Assembly: GCF_000003815.2 (NCBI RefSeq)
Contig: NC_049982.1
Span: forward strand, 30,583,615-30,647,614
DNA: 64,000 nucleotides
Source: Branchiostoma floridae
Taxonomy: Eukaryota; Chordata; Leptocardii; Amphioxiformes; Branchiostomatidae
Reading direction: 5' to 3'
Part shown: piece by piece, positions 50,501 to 62,684 of the stretch
How positions within the stretch are numbered: the stretch's first letter is position 1
How the letters are laid out: every line of letters begins with the position of its first letter
Translations under genes and position numbers: made by a program
The notes under the pieces: model-generated
Databases searched by the model: none
The model's input: only the letters and a program-made list of their open reading frames with translations
Told to the model about the DNA's origin: nothing

Positions 50501-53500
50501 TTTTGCCACCTATAATTCAAAATGCGTTGATGTGTATTTTGGCGTTTAAGAAGTTAAAGAGGTCCCTAAGAAAGATGCTAACTTTGAACCCCTACCGGCA
50601 TTGTAAGATACTGCAGCATTACCTTTCACCATCACTTTCCTGACAGTAGTGTGGTATAGACCATGGATAGCTGATCAGAATACCGCTAGGCGAATGTCCC
50701 TTTAGGATGTGGTATTAAGAAGGCTACTATTAAAAAGGTCGCAAAATAAGTCTCAATATTTCAAGAAGGTATGTGATCTTTGAACTCTTGTTTTTCAGGT
50801 ACAAATGTCAAACATTTAACTGTATACTGTTGTCTGAATTTTTAGTAACTGAACGTGTCCTGAATCAGCCATACAAAATCCAGGACAGCAAAGAAGACAT
50901 TCATCGTTTCTACACGAACCTAGAATCGACAGTCACAGATGCCGAAGCTGAAGAACCACCTCAGCTGATCTCAAAAGGTGAACAATAAAGAGGTCAATCC
51001 AGAGTTCATGCGTTTCAAGTACAAGCATAAATTGGAGGAAGAGATCAAGTCGCACCACACTATCGTCACATGGCCTCACGCGAAAAATGATGAAAAAAAG
51101 TGAAGTGCAAAATAGCTCAAAGTGAAAAAATTAGAAATGTATCATTTAATGTATAGCAAACATGACATGAAGCGCCTAAGAAATACGTTATAATTCCAAA
51201 CTTTATTTGTTTATTGTTTATTGACTCCTTTAATTGTTGACAGCTTATCACTACAACATCTACAGGAGTAATGATTACACATAACACTTGGACACATAAC
51301 ATACACAACATATAACATGTCATTCAAAATATCATAAAAACGCATGTGCCTTATCAAGTATCTCATGTGCCATTAGCTGAGCTTCGCATGTATCGGATGT
51401 TACTTCTCACCAACTGTCTTCTCACCGACAGAAAAAGAGGACGATAAAATTGCGATTGAAGTGACCGGGCTGCCACGAGGCGAATTGGAGAAGAGGCGAG
51501 GCGTCCTTCATTACTACTTCGAGAACACAAAGCAATCGGGTGGTGGGGCAATCTCCCAGTTCGATATTGACTTCGAGAAGGAACGCATCAAAATCGTTTT
51601 CAAAGACAAGGAAGGTAATTTTGTCTGCTTGACAATTTTTAGACATATTTTGAAAAAAAATAAAGTTAGGCCATAATTTGTTTCAATATTCACATTTACA
51701 TGTAAAGCTAGTTCACCTTTATCCGCGGGGTAACCTAAATCCGATGTTATTCAAAACAGTGTATTTAGGCACATCAGTCGACGGGTGGTAGTTTTAAACT
51801 GCAATGTACTGAAAATATTGCAATTTTAAACCTACGTCCGTCGACGTGATATCCCCAAATTCCCTGTTTTTAAAAACAACGGATATAGGTTACCCAGTGG
51901 ATAAAGGTGAACTGGCGTTAATATCCATGAAGAGTTTCATCTGTTTGGTTATGATTAAATGGTTCTATCACATAACCAAGAGATACACAACTACCATTTT
52001 TTATGAAAACCTTTGAGTAGTCCCTTCAATTATTTTTCGTAGTAAGATGTCGAAGGACGACCGAAACGTTGGGAGGTTAATACGTCTTGGTCGCATGAAA
52101 AGAACTTTGTTAATCTTCAAGAAGTTCACACACATAGTAGGCATCCTTCCATCTTTCCAGATGATGGTATTCACACACACCACATGCAAGATTCATACGA
52201 ACTGCCAAGATAAAACAACACTTTGATACTGACCTACCTTTTTATATTAACATTTACTTCAAGCCCCAGCACGAGTAATGCAAAAGTCAGCTCATGAGGT
52301 TGCAAGAAAGAAGCTGAAAATCCGTTTGGTCAAGCCTCGCCGAAAACAACCGGTAGATCCGACTCGGATACTTCTGAAAGGCGTCGCTGACCATGTCGAT
52401 GAAGAGGGCTTGTTTCTGTACCTTGAGTCAATGAGTAAGGGCGTGGATGAACCGTCTGAAGTTTTCTATGGCAAAGAAGCTGGGACCATCATGATAGTTT
52501 TCACGGAGCCAATTTCAGGTAAGTTGTTCAAGGTGTGATTTGATTTCCTATCGTGTTTATTGGACGCCCAGATCGACATTTGTTGGTACCAATTTGTTAT
52601 ATCACACACAGACACACAGATGTGCACAGACACACACACACAGACACACGCATGCAAACAGACACAGGCATACAAACACAAACACACACAGCTACAAACA
52701 CACACACATACACATAAACACACAGACACACATACACACAGATGTGCACAGACACACACACACACACAGACACACGCATACAAAAAAACACAGACATACA
52801 AACACAAACACACACAGCTACAAACACACACACACATACACACAAAGACACACACACACAGACACACAGATGTGTACAAACACACACAAACACAGACACA
52901 CACAGAAACAGACACACACATACAGACACAGATATACAAACACAAACACATACAGCTACAAACACACACACACACGCATACATACACACCTGAACACACA
53001 CACAGATACACAGATGTGCACAGACACACACAGACACACACATACAAACAGACACAGACACAGACATACACACGCAAACACACACAGCTACAAACACACA
53101 CATACGCACACACACACACATACACATATGTTCAGACACACACAAACATACATCTACATGTACATTCCTCCCATTTACTTGTGTCACTCCCATCTCTCTT
53201 ATTGCTTTTACACAGCTGTAGAAAAATTACTATTACACAACTATATAGACAAATAATTCTCACAGCTCTTACAGTAACAACTGAAAATTCCGAGCAGCTA
53301 CCAAAATCGTTGGTTTTGTTTCAGATCATGACACACTCTTGTCAAGATGTGAGGAAACTGAGTTAGAAGGACAGAAGATATCTGCCGAGAAAGTGCACAA
53401 CACGGACTGCATCCAAGTGACGGGACTCCCTCCCCAAACGTCTAACGACAAACTGCTATACTACTTCGAGAATGCCAAACGAAGCGGGGGAGGTCCTGTG

Positions 53501-56500
53501 GCAGACGTCCAACTGGACAAAGACCGCGGCAGTGCCCTAGTATTTTTCGATGACCATACAGGTGAGCAATGCGATGCACTGTCTCTGATTCTGTCAGATA
53601 TACAATATGTTCAGAGTTCATTGTTGTGGATTCCTTTCGGAAGACCACGGCAAGAAATGTTGCATGTTTATAAAGAATAATGGATATCAGGTCGCTCATT
53701 ATTTTCGACTAATGTAACAAAAAAGGACATTTTTTCCGGAGACTGGTTCAACATGACGAGAGAGTATCAAAGAGGCAAATGTTTATTGTATTGTAGCTTA
53801 ATGATTGTGCTTGCATTGTGTAGAAGTGACTCAATCGAGCTACGGTTCTAGTTGTAGAAGTGAAACTACACGTAGTTGAATAGTTTTGATGGTGGAACCA
53901 ATGTTGAAGCCATAAGTGAAGTGAAGCCAAGCCATTTTCATACTGCATAAGTGCACTAAGTCTTGACTACAGAAACGAATGGCTGCAACACCATATTTCA
54001 CTGCATCAATTCTTGTTACGAGGTGTATGGTGTCTATTTTCAGCCACCTTGTTATTTTTACCCAACTTGTTTTTGTCGCTCACATTATTGTTGAGGTACG
54101 CAGAGGATGTCATCCATAAAGCTCACTTGCTGTGGTCTTAGAGCAACAGCCGGGTTTTAATCATTTACATTATATACAGTCCAATACATGTCCTCTTTAT
54201 TCTGTTTCAGTAATAGAACGCGTCCTGAAACAAAGCCACGCCATACAGAAGACCAAAGTGACTGTGGAACCATTTTACATCTGCCTTGGCGCAACAATTG
54301 CCGATGCAAAAACACCACCTCAGCTGGTGCCCCTTCCAATCACCGAGAACGTTACTCCTCCCATTGCTTCATTCGTGATGAATCATGAACGGTTTAAGAA
54401 GGATCTGGACGATACCATGGAAGAGGCCAATGCATCCATCTCTTGGCCAGTTGGAAGCGATCAGGCCAGTATTGAGATCACCCCAACTCTGACGAAGGAA
54501 ACACTAAACCTGGCAAGCATCGCCGAGAACTGGGCTCCCAACGCAAGGGAAGGACTGAAGAGTTTCCTGGCACGGTTTGATACCAAGAAGATTGCTGATG
54601 TCATGCAAGCATCGTGGCCAGAGGTCTGCAAACTCGCTGTTGATGGTACCCTCAACGATGATGATACCATCAGCGTACTCAGTACCAGTGAGAGAAAGAT
54701 CACCTTCACCGGTCTGAAAGGTAGCGTGGCGAAGCATTACAAAAGTGTCATGGAAGGGAAGGAAGAAATAGAAGAGGAAATCAAAAGAAAACAGTCAGAA
54801 GTGGATGAGACCGTTACCACACTAAAGCCCTACCAAGTCAGGCTGTTAGCCATGTCTGATTTCAAAGACAGAATGATAAGCAAGTTCCCCAAGCTGCAGA
54901 TGTCATTTGACACGGATATAAGGAAGGTCAAGTTTCATGGTTTACTGGACGAGATCCAAAAAACAAAAAAGCAGATGTACGAAACAGTGGAAGGAGCAAT
55001 GTCAAAGCCTATCAAACTGTCTCCTACTCTGATTTCCTTCTTTACAAGTGCGAAGGAACCAGAGCAGCATCTTCTTTGTGAGTACAGACAAGACAGAGTG
55101 GTAGCCGTGATCACGACAACTGCAGGTGAGGTTGAAGTCTGCGGTTTAACGGGTAATGACGTGAGGAAAGCAGTCTCAATCCTAAAGAAGACATTCCAAG
55201 AACAACGCCTTTATATCTCCGACGAGTCTACCTCTGTACTAGATACTGAGGAATGGAAGACGACAAAGACGGATCTGGAACAAAGTGCGCAGGGTTTGTT
55301 GAAGATATCAGTGGTGAGCAGTGCAGACCCTGGTGCAACTACAATCTTGTTCACCGGTAAATCTGCATTTGTCAAAGACATGAAGGATAAGGTTGACAAG
55401 TACCTTAAAGTCAAGACAGTTTATAAGAAGCAGGTAGGAGCCGACGATGGAGTAATCCGCTTCATCAAAGAGCATCAGAAGTCCAACCTTCAACTCCAAC
55501 TGGAGGAATACAAAGTGTCCGTCTGGTTTGAAGGAACTGAGGAAAGTCCCATGATGTTCATAAAAGGAAACACTGAAGGCATCCAACGAGCTGACTCTGT
55601 CCTAAAAGTTTACATCGACAGTGTCATCAGCGACCAGATGTCCATCAAGAAGCCTGGGATGTCCAAGCACTTCAAGAAAGACGGCGGATCAAAACTGCCG
55701 CTAGTGGAGAAGAAGTGTAAGTGCGTTATTGACATTCAGGATGCCACGAAGAAAACGCCAGCACCAGATCCAGACACGTTTGCCAAACAGTTTATGCCGA
55801 AGTCCCCCATCATTGTCCCCCAGAATAAGGCAGTAGTCAATCTTGACGGTGGAAAGAAACTTGTCGTCTGGAGGGACGACATCACAAAACACAAGGCAGA
55901 CGTCATCGTCAATGCCGCAAATGTAAGGCTGGAACATGTCGGAGGGCTGGCAAAGGCAATAGTTGACGCCGGTGGTGACATCATTCAAAAGTTTTGCAAC
56001 GACTACATTCAAGCGAACGGTAAACTGATTCCTGGACAAGTGGTCTCCTCACCACCTGGGCGTATTAATACTTGTCAGAGGATTCTGCATGCAGTTGGGC
56101 CGATATGGAATGGGGGTGGTCTTGGAGAGGAGGGTCACCTTGCTGATGCTGTGTACGGAAGCCTCGAAGAAGCAGCTAAAAGCAACTTTCGGTCAATCGC
56201 CATTCCGGCGATCAGCTCTGGAATCTACGGATATCCCCTCAAAAAGTGTGCTGAAATAATTGTGGCTAAGACGGTCGAATACCTTGAGGATAACCCAACC
56301 ACAAGCCTACAAGTAATCAAGTTCGTCAATATTGTCGACCAGACAGCAGAGGCATTTGTCGATGCATTAGTTTCGGAATTTGGAGTGGAAAAGGTTGAGA
56401 AGAGTGACGACAAAGTTGATCAAGGAACCACCACCCCTCCCCAGAAAGCTCGGCCAAACAGGCGTCGCACCAGGCGTGGACCGCGACTGGCAAGTCCCTC

Positions 56501-59500
56501 TACAACAACGTTCACACCGCCTCCGAAGCCTAGAGATCCCGTAGCTGATGTTGGCTTTCGTACAACAGAGGGGAAGGCCATCATTGCCATCCAAGCCAAC
56601 ATTGCTAGTCAAAATGTTAGTGAATTTGATCTCTTTCCTTGTTCCATTTCCATTTCATCTTACATCTAGACTACAACGACACGTAAAAGAACCCGCCACA
56701 TGTGCGATGTTGCGGTGTGAGTGGTCTAAAAACCTACAGTCCCTGGCCGCAACTGGGGCAATTACTGTCGTGTTGAGGTCATTAGGTGCCGTTAACCGGC
56801 TGCCATTTCAGACCCGACTTAGCCCCGCCTATTATACGCTCCTCGCAATTCAGACGTCCCTGGCTTCGATGAGAGAGTAGTCGATCCAAACAAACAAACA
56901 AACATTCAAACAAACAAGCAGGCAGGCGTTCATTTGACGTCATCTTCTGCGTTATACCTGTTTCTATATAGGTCGACGTTTTGGTGAACACTACCGCTGG
57001 CAACCTGAACCTGAACACAGGCGCGGTGTCAAGAGCCATCCTCCAGCTAGCTGGCAACGATCTGCAAACTCTGGTCAACAGAGCCATGCAGCAAGCGAGG
57101 ATTACATCTCTGCCTGATGGTCAGATCCTTGTCACTGATTCAGCAGATCTACTGTGCAAGCAGGTGATCCACTGTGTCTTGTGCAGCTGGGACGGCGGAC
57201 AAGGGAACTCTGAAAAGGTCTGTGGCTATCCGATCGTCTTTAGTCAGTCAGATAGTGTATCCACAACATAATTTTATAATTTTCCTTGATGGCTTGCTGA
57301 TGACCCAACTCAGAACCTGTAACATCGTTCTCCAGGTTCTTCGCAAAATTGTCCAGCAGTGTCTGCAACAAGCTGAGAAGGGTAACTACGCGTCCATCGC
57401 GATTCCAGCGATGGGCACCGGAGGACTTCACTTCCCGCATGATGTCGTGGCAGAGGCCATGTTTGACGAGGCTGTGGAACACTGTAGGAAGAATCCCTCT
57501 GGTTCTCTACGTGAAATTCGCTTCATTGTGTGGGAAGAAGACCCGAAATCTATTCCGGTATGTCATTCCCTTTTTGTTGTTATTTGTGAGAGACAGAAAA
57601 AACAAAACAAATGCAAGGCTGGATCATTCATTCAAGACATTTCGACATCTGTTAGTAAGCGGATTGGGTCAGATTGGTTAGGGATTGTAATCATACAGGA
57701 TCCCTATCCCACTTTCTCCTACGTTCCCAGTATGCATGTAGAAATAAATCACTACATGAAGAGAACATCTGGATGGATTGTAATGACATTTGGTTTGTAA
57801 GTAGGGCTTTTGAAGACTTTAGCTCATGTGTGACCTTGGCACTGCAGTAAAACGTTTTTTTTTTGTATCTTTTGACCTGGACATGATATGGTATTGATTT
57901 TTTTCTTGCAGATTATGAAAACTAGGCTGTATGATACTATGAGACTTATATTTTGTGTTTCACAGGCTTTCAACGAAGTTATGATGAAGTACAAGGCTCT
58001 GCACACTGACGATGCACCCCAACCAACTCCGACCCCAGAGCCTATCCTCCAAGCTGAGGCAGCATCTTCATCTCCAGCCGTGCGGCCGGGACGCGGTCAA
58101 CGAGGTCGCCGGGACCGTGGAAGTAAATATAGAATACAATACGGTGTATTCCGTATCACCCGAGGTGCCAGCCCGGCCGCGGGAAGGATCGCCCGACGGC
58201 CGGATTGAGATCCTACCTGCAGGAGGGCTGGGACCGAGGGTGATGCGGTATACACCGTGTTGTATTTTATTTATGTCATGTTTCGATGCGAATTGCACCA
58301 GAAGTTGAGAAAATGTTGTGTCCTCAAACAAAACATTGTAACAACAGCAATTCTAACTTCCAAATTCGGTATTCGAATTTTCAACCGTGCCGTATTCGGC
58401 CCGTTTGAAATAGTTCGATTTACTCGAAAGCAGCCTGTGTGATACAGCTTATAACCTGTGTGATACGGAAAGTTATCGCAAGGTCCGGAACACCCGTATC
58501 GAATGTTCTTTTGGCCTGTTGGTTTGGTGACATGAATAAAAATACGCATTGGATAGGTTTTTTCGTATATCTGGTATTCCAACTGCAAAAATTCCAACAT
58601 GATTAAATCGATCTAATACTATATTCTTTTCAGTGTCGACGTTGTTTTCCGAAATATCTACTCCGGTACGCGGAGAACTGCAAATGTTTATCGGAGACCT
58701 AACACTGAACATCCGCAAAGGAGATCTCACCAAGGAGACCACTGACTGCATTGTCAACAGCACGAACGAACAACTCGACCTGACTCGAGGTTTGGTCTAA
58801 TATTGCTAAATATCTGTCTTATAGTTTAGTAATTTTACTTATTGTAACCGGTACATCATTGGATAGAGGCAAATCGAATCTGATATATTGTCTTCATGTT
58901 CACACAGGTGCCGTTTCCAATGCAATATGCAAAGCTGGTGGACCTGACATTGAACAGGAATGTAAAAATATCGGTAGGTGAATGCGATAATGAAATGCTA
59001 ATTAGGATTGTGTTTGAATTCATGAACTAGGGAATATATTTCGAGTTGTTTCATTACTTTGTTGGGCACGACGCGTCAAATTGTTATCAAGGCTTATCAA
59101 TCACATTAGAGTCCAGTGAGAGCATTATGCAAATGAAGATTGTTCCTCTTATATATAAATTGTGTTCATGGTTAATCGTATAGTGATGTGATAATTGAGG
59201 TAGCGTTGTGGCCAATAACATGTAACAATGAAAAATTTTGCAGGCGTTTATGTTTCTTTACAGCTGCTCGTGGTGGTATGCGAGACGGCATCGCAGTCAC
59301 GGGATCTGGCCAGCTGAAATGTGGGAAGATTATTCACGCAGCTGCACCAGCACCTGGCCAGAGTACAGGCTGGAAGAAAGTGATCACCAACTGCTTACAG
59401 ACTGCAGACACGCTCAGACTTAGGTCCATTGCATTTCCAGCTCTGGGAACAGGTAAGACTTCATTACGATCCATAGGAGTAAACGTGATAAAAATTGTTA

Positions 59501-62500
59501 TCCAGTTTTAGCAATAGTTGACGTCATGTGAGCGTAAGGTCACGTGTGCTAAGCTACAATGATAGTAATTTGAACCTGATGAAAGCTGCAGTTGAGGAAG
59601 AATTTTATTTTATATTAGTACCTCCTTATATGGGTGTGTTGACTTCGGTGTGTTTTTCTCCATGTTTGTTTGCGAGTTACTGAAATAGGGGAAATGGTGC
59701 AAAAACAGATCTAGAGTGACAGGATGTGAAACACGATATTGAGGTCCAAATATCCCCAACAGTTTAGTTTTGACAAGGAATACATAAGACATATTAAGCC
59801 AAAACAGGTCACAGTCATGAATGAGCTATAAATTCACAAAAACTGCAAGAAAATTATTTTTTTAGTTGTAATGAATTTTCATGCCAGTGAGTATTCAGTA
59901 TCACTTCAAGTGTTGTATATTCTATCAAAAACAGGTACTCTGCAAGGAAGTGCGGAAAGTACGGCAACCACTATGCTCGACGCCCTGCAAGACTTTGTCC
60001 TCCAGAACAAAGCAACCAGACTCAACGAGGTTCGCATCACCATATTCCAACAAGAGATGGTGCGTGCTTTCCACGAAGAAATGCAGAAAAAGGTTGGACA
60101 GCCTCTACCCGAGAAAGTAGCAAAGCCGTCCGGAATCCTTGGTGAGTTTCCGTCGAAAAAAATGGCGTACCTGGCTATCTCGTCTCGTTCCGTCAGATAA
60201 GTAGAAAGTCCGGTGTTCGGTTTTGTCGGAGCATTCTGTACAAGCGAGCCTATCTTGACCACAACCAAAAACAAACTCTTCTCTTTCCTCGAAACACTCA
60301 GGCCTCCTACTGAAGTGCAACTTACTTCTCTCTCCGTCAACCACCCTTTACATATCTTGAAAACCTTGCTCTCTTATTTCAAATACAATGTAACATTATC
60401 ATATAGCCAGGCACAGAGGGCCAATCAGCAGGCCCCGTTCCCTGTTGCGCCCGTACCACATAGATTCCGACCAGCTCGGTGTATATCGCTCCTTCTGATT
60501 GGACAAAATTTGCATAGACAGCTGTTGGTGTCACAAGTATAGAATCAAGAGATCTATGCGTCATACAGGAGTTTGCAAGTTTGGGTAGGCTATGTGATAA
60601 TTCGCTTCGCTCACTCGGTGATTTTATTCTGTGGTTAAAGCAAATGCCCATGCGTTATGACACCATATACACCTCGGGGCGGGTCATTAATCCTTAAATA
60701 TACCCTGTAGGAGGCTCTTTAGAGAGTGGGGTGCTGCTTTTACTTGCTTATTTGTTTTTAGTTTCTTTGCTCCAGAATAACACTGTGTTGCTATACCTCA
60801 ACAGGAAGTATCGGGAGGCTTGCTTCTGCAGGATTGAGCTATCTCACTGGAGGTCAGTCAAGTACCGCCGACAACAAACCCATCCCGTCAGCCGATGACG
60901 TCGTCGTAATCGTTATCTACGCCGACAGTGACGACAATCTGTTTAAAGCAAAGACCATGATAAACAAGATTATGGACGACGCGTCTAAAGATGAGAGGAT
61001 CCACGTCAGGATCAAATTGACGGAGGAGCAGAAGGACCACGTCGCGCGCATTGTTCAGCGTCACGATTGTTCTGCTACCATTACGAGAAGCAACATCCGC
61101 TTGCAAGGTCGAGAGATTGACGTGCTGGCAGCTTCTCAAGAGATCAATAACTTTCAACGTGATGTCGAGATGAAGACCAAAGAAGAGAAACATCTCAGCG
61201 AGAAGGCAGAACTTCTCCTGAAGACCGTACAGTGGTACTACATTGACGACAACGAAGATAAGCAGCCTTACGAGGCTAAGGTCAACTACATAATAGAGAC
61301 TGCCCACTTGGCCAATGAAACTGGCGTTGATTTTCAATCCGAGGGTGAAAATCTACACATTGACTTCATGGCAATGAAAGAAATCGTGGTTGGAGACTCA
61401 ACAGAAGCTGCAATGGGCGTGGTTCGATATGAAATAGAGAAAGAAGGTAATTTTCTCAAAGTTGCACGTGGTCGCAAATAATACCAGTGTCTACAAATTC
61501 CTTCATGGACTAGTATTCTTTAACTCATCACCCGAGTTATTGATCAGCAAACTGTAAATATTTCATCAATTGTAAAAGTGTATGTGGGAAGAGTGATCAC
61601 ATAAATTGATCTGTAATCATGCTTGGTCCCTTCAACATACATTGTTAACAAATGTTCTCTTAGAAAATTCCTTGGAATGATTGATATCTTCAAATCGTCT
61701 TTCGTATCAGGAACAATGAAGGTACCAGAAACCTGGACTGATATGGCGGACAACAACCATTTCAAAGAAGTCGAGCTGCAGCCAACATCAGATGAGTACA
61801 AGAAAGTACGCGACGAGTTCATGAAGAGTATTGCCACAGACGCCCTGCAGTATTCTGCAATAACAACAGCAAATGTGCTGAAGGTGGGCAAAACCGACGC
61901 TCTTACGGGCTACGCATTATTCTTTAGAAGTGGTTACTGTTCCCAGTTTGCTGAACTTTACCATTTGATCTATCCTATGAGCCCTGGTTACCACATCTCT
62001 CATTTCCATTCAGATACAACGTATACAGAACGTTCCCCTGTGGCACCAGTACATGGTGAGAAAGAAGAAAATGGAACTTGACAACGCTAAGAGTCCACAG
62101 CCTGTCGAGCGGATCCTGTACCACGGCACTCCTGTTCATCCTATACCGAGCATCAACAATACCGGGTTCAACCGTAGCTACAGTGGCCGTAATGTCGGTA
62201 TGTGTGCACATATAATTTTGTCAAATTTCGATGATTTGCAAAATCTAATGATGAATTGCAACAAACGACGATGTTGACGCACCAATTAGCGAGGCATTAC
62301 CACAAACCTATCAAAGAGCTGGAGAATATATGTCAAAAAGAAACAGTGTTGACGTTGATCTAGTCCCACAAATTTGTTGTCTTCCATCTTACAGCTGCAA
62401 TGTATGGGAATGGCGTGTACTTTGCAGTGACAGCAAGTCTCTCCGGAGCTGACCAGTACTCAAGACCAGATCCAAACGGTCACAGGCACATTTACATGGC

Positions 62501-62684
62501 TCGTGTTCTGTCAGGGGATATGTGCGAGGGGCAAAGGAAGATCATCGTTCCCCCAGCAAAAGACCCTAACAAGCCGCACATCACGTACGACAGTGTTTGC
62601 GACAATCTTGCAACTCCACAAATCATTGTCATATTCTCTGACACACAGGCATATCCCGAGTATCTAATTACCTTCACTAAATAA
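44312..62684 (+). CDS. PARP14-like mono-ADP-ribosyltransferase: RRM-like repeats, KH-like region, three macrodomains, WWE, ART (21 exons)
   Basis: Exons: 44312-44519, 47955-48088, 48792-49212, 49540-49644, 49799-49930, 50846-50977, 51432-51614, 52270-52518, 53325-53561, 54211-56615, 56972-57217, 57336-57557, 57966-58122, 58634-58789, 58908-58973, 59264-59452, 59935-60141, 60805-61446, 61711-61883, 62014-62197, 62395-62684. They total 6738 bp, 2245 residues plus TAA, and every junction phase agrees (human PARP14 about 1800). Order: RRM-like 1-69; low-complexity and Pro-rich linker to about 333; further RRM-like modules (378-600); KH-like region (601-1140); macro 1 about 1147-1326; macro 2 about 1403-1558; macro 3 about 1620-1816; WWE about 1959-2028; ART 2035-2245. 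PARP14 transfers single ADP-ribose units and its macrodomains bind or remove ADP-ribose in interferon and antiviral responses. The intron after exon 4 is GC-AG. N-terminal exons 2-5 are the least certain. A recognisable orthology group, but lineage-specific duplicates make a symbol unsafe. Confidence 0.9.
45011..45246. mobile_element. MITE with TACCCCTGTCA termini, complete copy
   Basis: It begins TACCCCTGTCACATTTGGCG and ends ATATATGACAGGGGTA, flanked by TTA and TAA, in PARP14-like intron 1. A truncated relative is at 26924-27080. Confidence 0.8.
45378..45480. repeat. Dispersed repeat, copy in direct orientation
   Basis: ACAAGAGTTCGGAGACCTCA, then GATTATGTAAATG and ATGCTTGGTTATGTACGC. The reverse complement occurs at 49415-49515, and a shorter piece at about 46147. 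Possibly the edge of a larger element. Confidence 0.6.
46233..46520 (+). repeat. tRNA-derived SINE in PARP14-like intron 1
   Basis: The A-box-like TGGCCTAGTGGGTAGAGTG and B-box GAGTTCGATCC are spaced as in a tRNA, followed by a 200-bp unrelated body ending in an AACTTTTTAACTTT tail. Its family differs from 4288-4775. Confidence 0.7.
46741..47728. mobile_element. About 1-kb inverted-repeat element in PARP14-like intron 1
   Basis: The left arm ACGATGGTAAAATTTGGCCC is matched by GGGCCAAATTTGACCATCGT at the right end, and AAAATTTCC by GGAAACTTTT next to it. Open frames inside show no transposase motif. Confidence 0.65.
48142..48221. repeat. Near-perfect 37-bp hairpin in intron 2 of the PARP14-like gene
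   Basis: The arm 48142-48178 begins TGTAAAATTGTATGCACCGT and is repeated in reverse complement at 48185-48221 with one mismatch, around a six-base loop GATATT. This is pre-miRNA-like in arm length but could equally be a palindromic MITE. Confidence 0.9.
48792..49212 (+). CDS. Proline-rich exon with eight 14-residue repeats
   Basis: The exon follows a pyrimidine-rich acceptor CCCCCATAAG and reads [13 protein letters not shown], then eight 42-bp units of the type [14 protein letters not shown] before PFPMGQHG. It ends ACAG|GTGGTC in phase 1, which fits both neighbours. Units are nearly identical at DNA level, so the array is young and probably length-polymorphic. A flexible linker between RRM-like modules is likely. 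Confidence 0.7.
49415..49515. repeat. Dispersed repeat, inverted copy of 45378-45480
   Basis: It contains GTACATAACCAAGCATAGAT, then GAGGTCTCCGAACTCTTGT. It lies directly upstream of PARP14-like exon 4, whose acceptor is at 49539. Confidence 0.6.
51432..53561 (+). CDS. Three RRM-like exons (51432-51614, 52270-52518, 53325-53561)
   Basis: Exons 7 and 9 share IEVTGLP/IQVTGLP, then a YYFEN.K.SGGG segment and a strand ending in KDKEG or DDHTG, the PARP14 RRM pattern. Exon 8 has [26 protein letters not shown]. Exons 6 and 10 each start with [16 protein letters not shown], the second half of such a module, so the modules are split by phase-1 introns. Confidence 0.8.
51707..51919. mobile_element. 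MITE, GCTAGTTCACCTTTATCC family, copy 2
   Basis: It begins GCTAGTTCACCTTTATCC and ends GGATAAAGGTGAACTGGCGTT. The interior also matches 28015-28226 (ACGGATATAGGTTACCC). It lies in a PARP14-like intron. Confidence 0.8.
52600..53140 (+). repeat. CA-rich minisatellite with higher-order periodicity
   Basis: About 540 bp of CACA(G/A/T) words. A landmark GATGTG(C/T)ACA(G/A)ACACAC recurs near 52619, 52741, 52869 and 53014, so blocks of about 120-145 bp were duplicated. Long open frames on both strands are artefacts of the repeat. It lies in a PARP14-like intron. Confidence 0.9.
54211..56615 (+). CDS. Large exon 10: KH-like region and macrodomain 1
   Basis: 2405 bp, about 801 residues. The first two thirds alternate short alpha/beta units that match the tandem KH-like domains of PARP14 (for example [17 protein letters not shown]). 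From about 55850 a macrodomain begins: [26 protein letters not shown] and [14 protein letters not shown]. The asparagine pair in NAAN and the glycine loops that hold ADP-ribose are kept. A basic linker ([12 protein letters not shown]) precedes the donor. Confidence 0.85.
56675..56880 (+). repeat. SINE 3' fragment in a PARP14-like intron
   Basis: ACACGTAAAAGAACCCGCCA and TGTGCGATGTTGCGGTGTG match the body of the SINE at 4288-4775. The tRNA-like head is absent, so it is 5' truncated. Confidence 0.6.
56972..57557 (+). CDS. Macrodomain 2 (exons 56972-57217 and 57336-57557)
   Basis: [20 protein letters not shown] starts the domain and [19 protein letters not shown] continues it after a phase-0 intron. 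The adenine/ribose-binding N-T-T and GTGG loop are recognisable, consistent with ADP-ribose binding. Confidence 0.82.
58123..58277. mobile_element. Palindromic MITE whose edge forms a PARP14-like donor
   Basis: The left end AATATAGAATACAATACGGT, then GTATTCCGTATCACCC. The right end is GGGTGATGCGGTATACACCG, then TGTTGTATTTTATTTATG, the inverted counterpart. The intron donor GTAAAT after 58122 is at its left edge. Confidence 0.7.
58634..60141 (+). CDS. Macrodomain 3 (exons 58634-58789, 58908-58973, 59264-59452, 59935-60141)
   Basis: [20 protein letters not shown], then [27 protein letters not shown] and [14 protein letters not shown] across four exons, all phase 1. It keeps the NSTN and GTGT elements of PARP14 macrodomains. 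The next exon continues into the WWE region. Confidence 0.82.
60805..61446 (+). CDS. KH-like and WWE exon
   Basis: 214 codons. The last third reads [20 protein letters not shown], then YIIETA and a closing [19 protein letters not shown], the WWE fold that in PARPs binds poly- or iso-ADP-ribose. The signature begins W-Y-Y rather than W-x-W. Confidence 0.8.
61711..62684 (+). CDS. PARP catalytic (ART) domain, exons 61711-61883, 62014-62197, 62395-62684
   Basis: The domain opens VPETWTDM and continues [14 protein letters not shown]. The catalytic H is in [11 protein letters not shown], the Y in YGNGVYFA, and the third triad position, where PARP14 has L, is I in PQIIVIF; H-Y-I predicts mono- rather than poly-ADP-ribosylation. 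It ends [12 protein letters not shown], the PARP14-type C-terminus. Confidence 0.92.

Noticed and set aside
52466-53366. Several 100-270 residue open frames rich in Cys/Val or His/Thr
   Set aside because: They are translations of the CA/TG-rich repeat on both strands, with no domain and no splice support.
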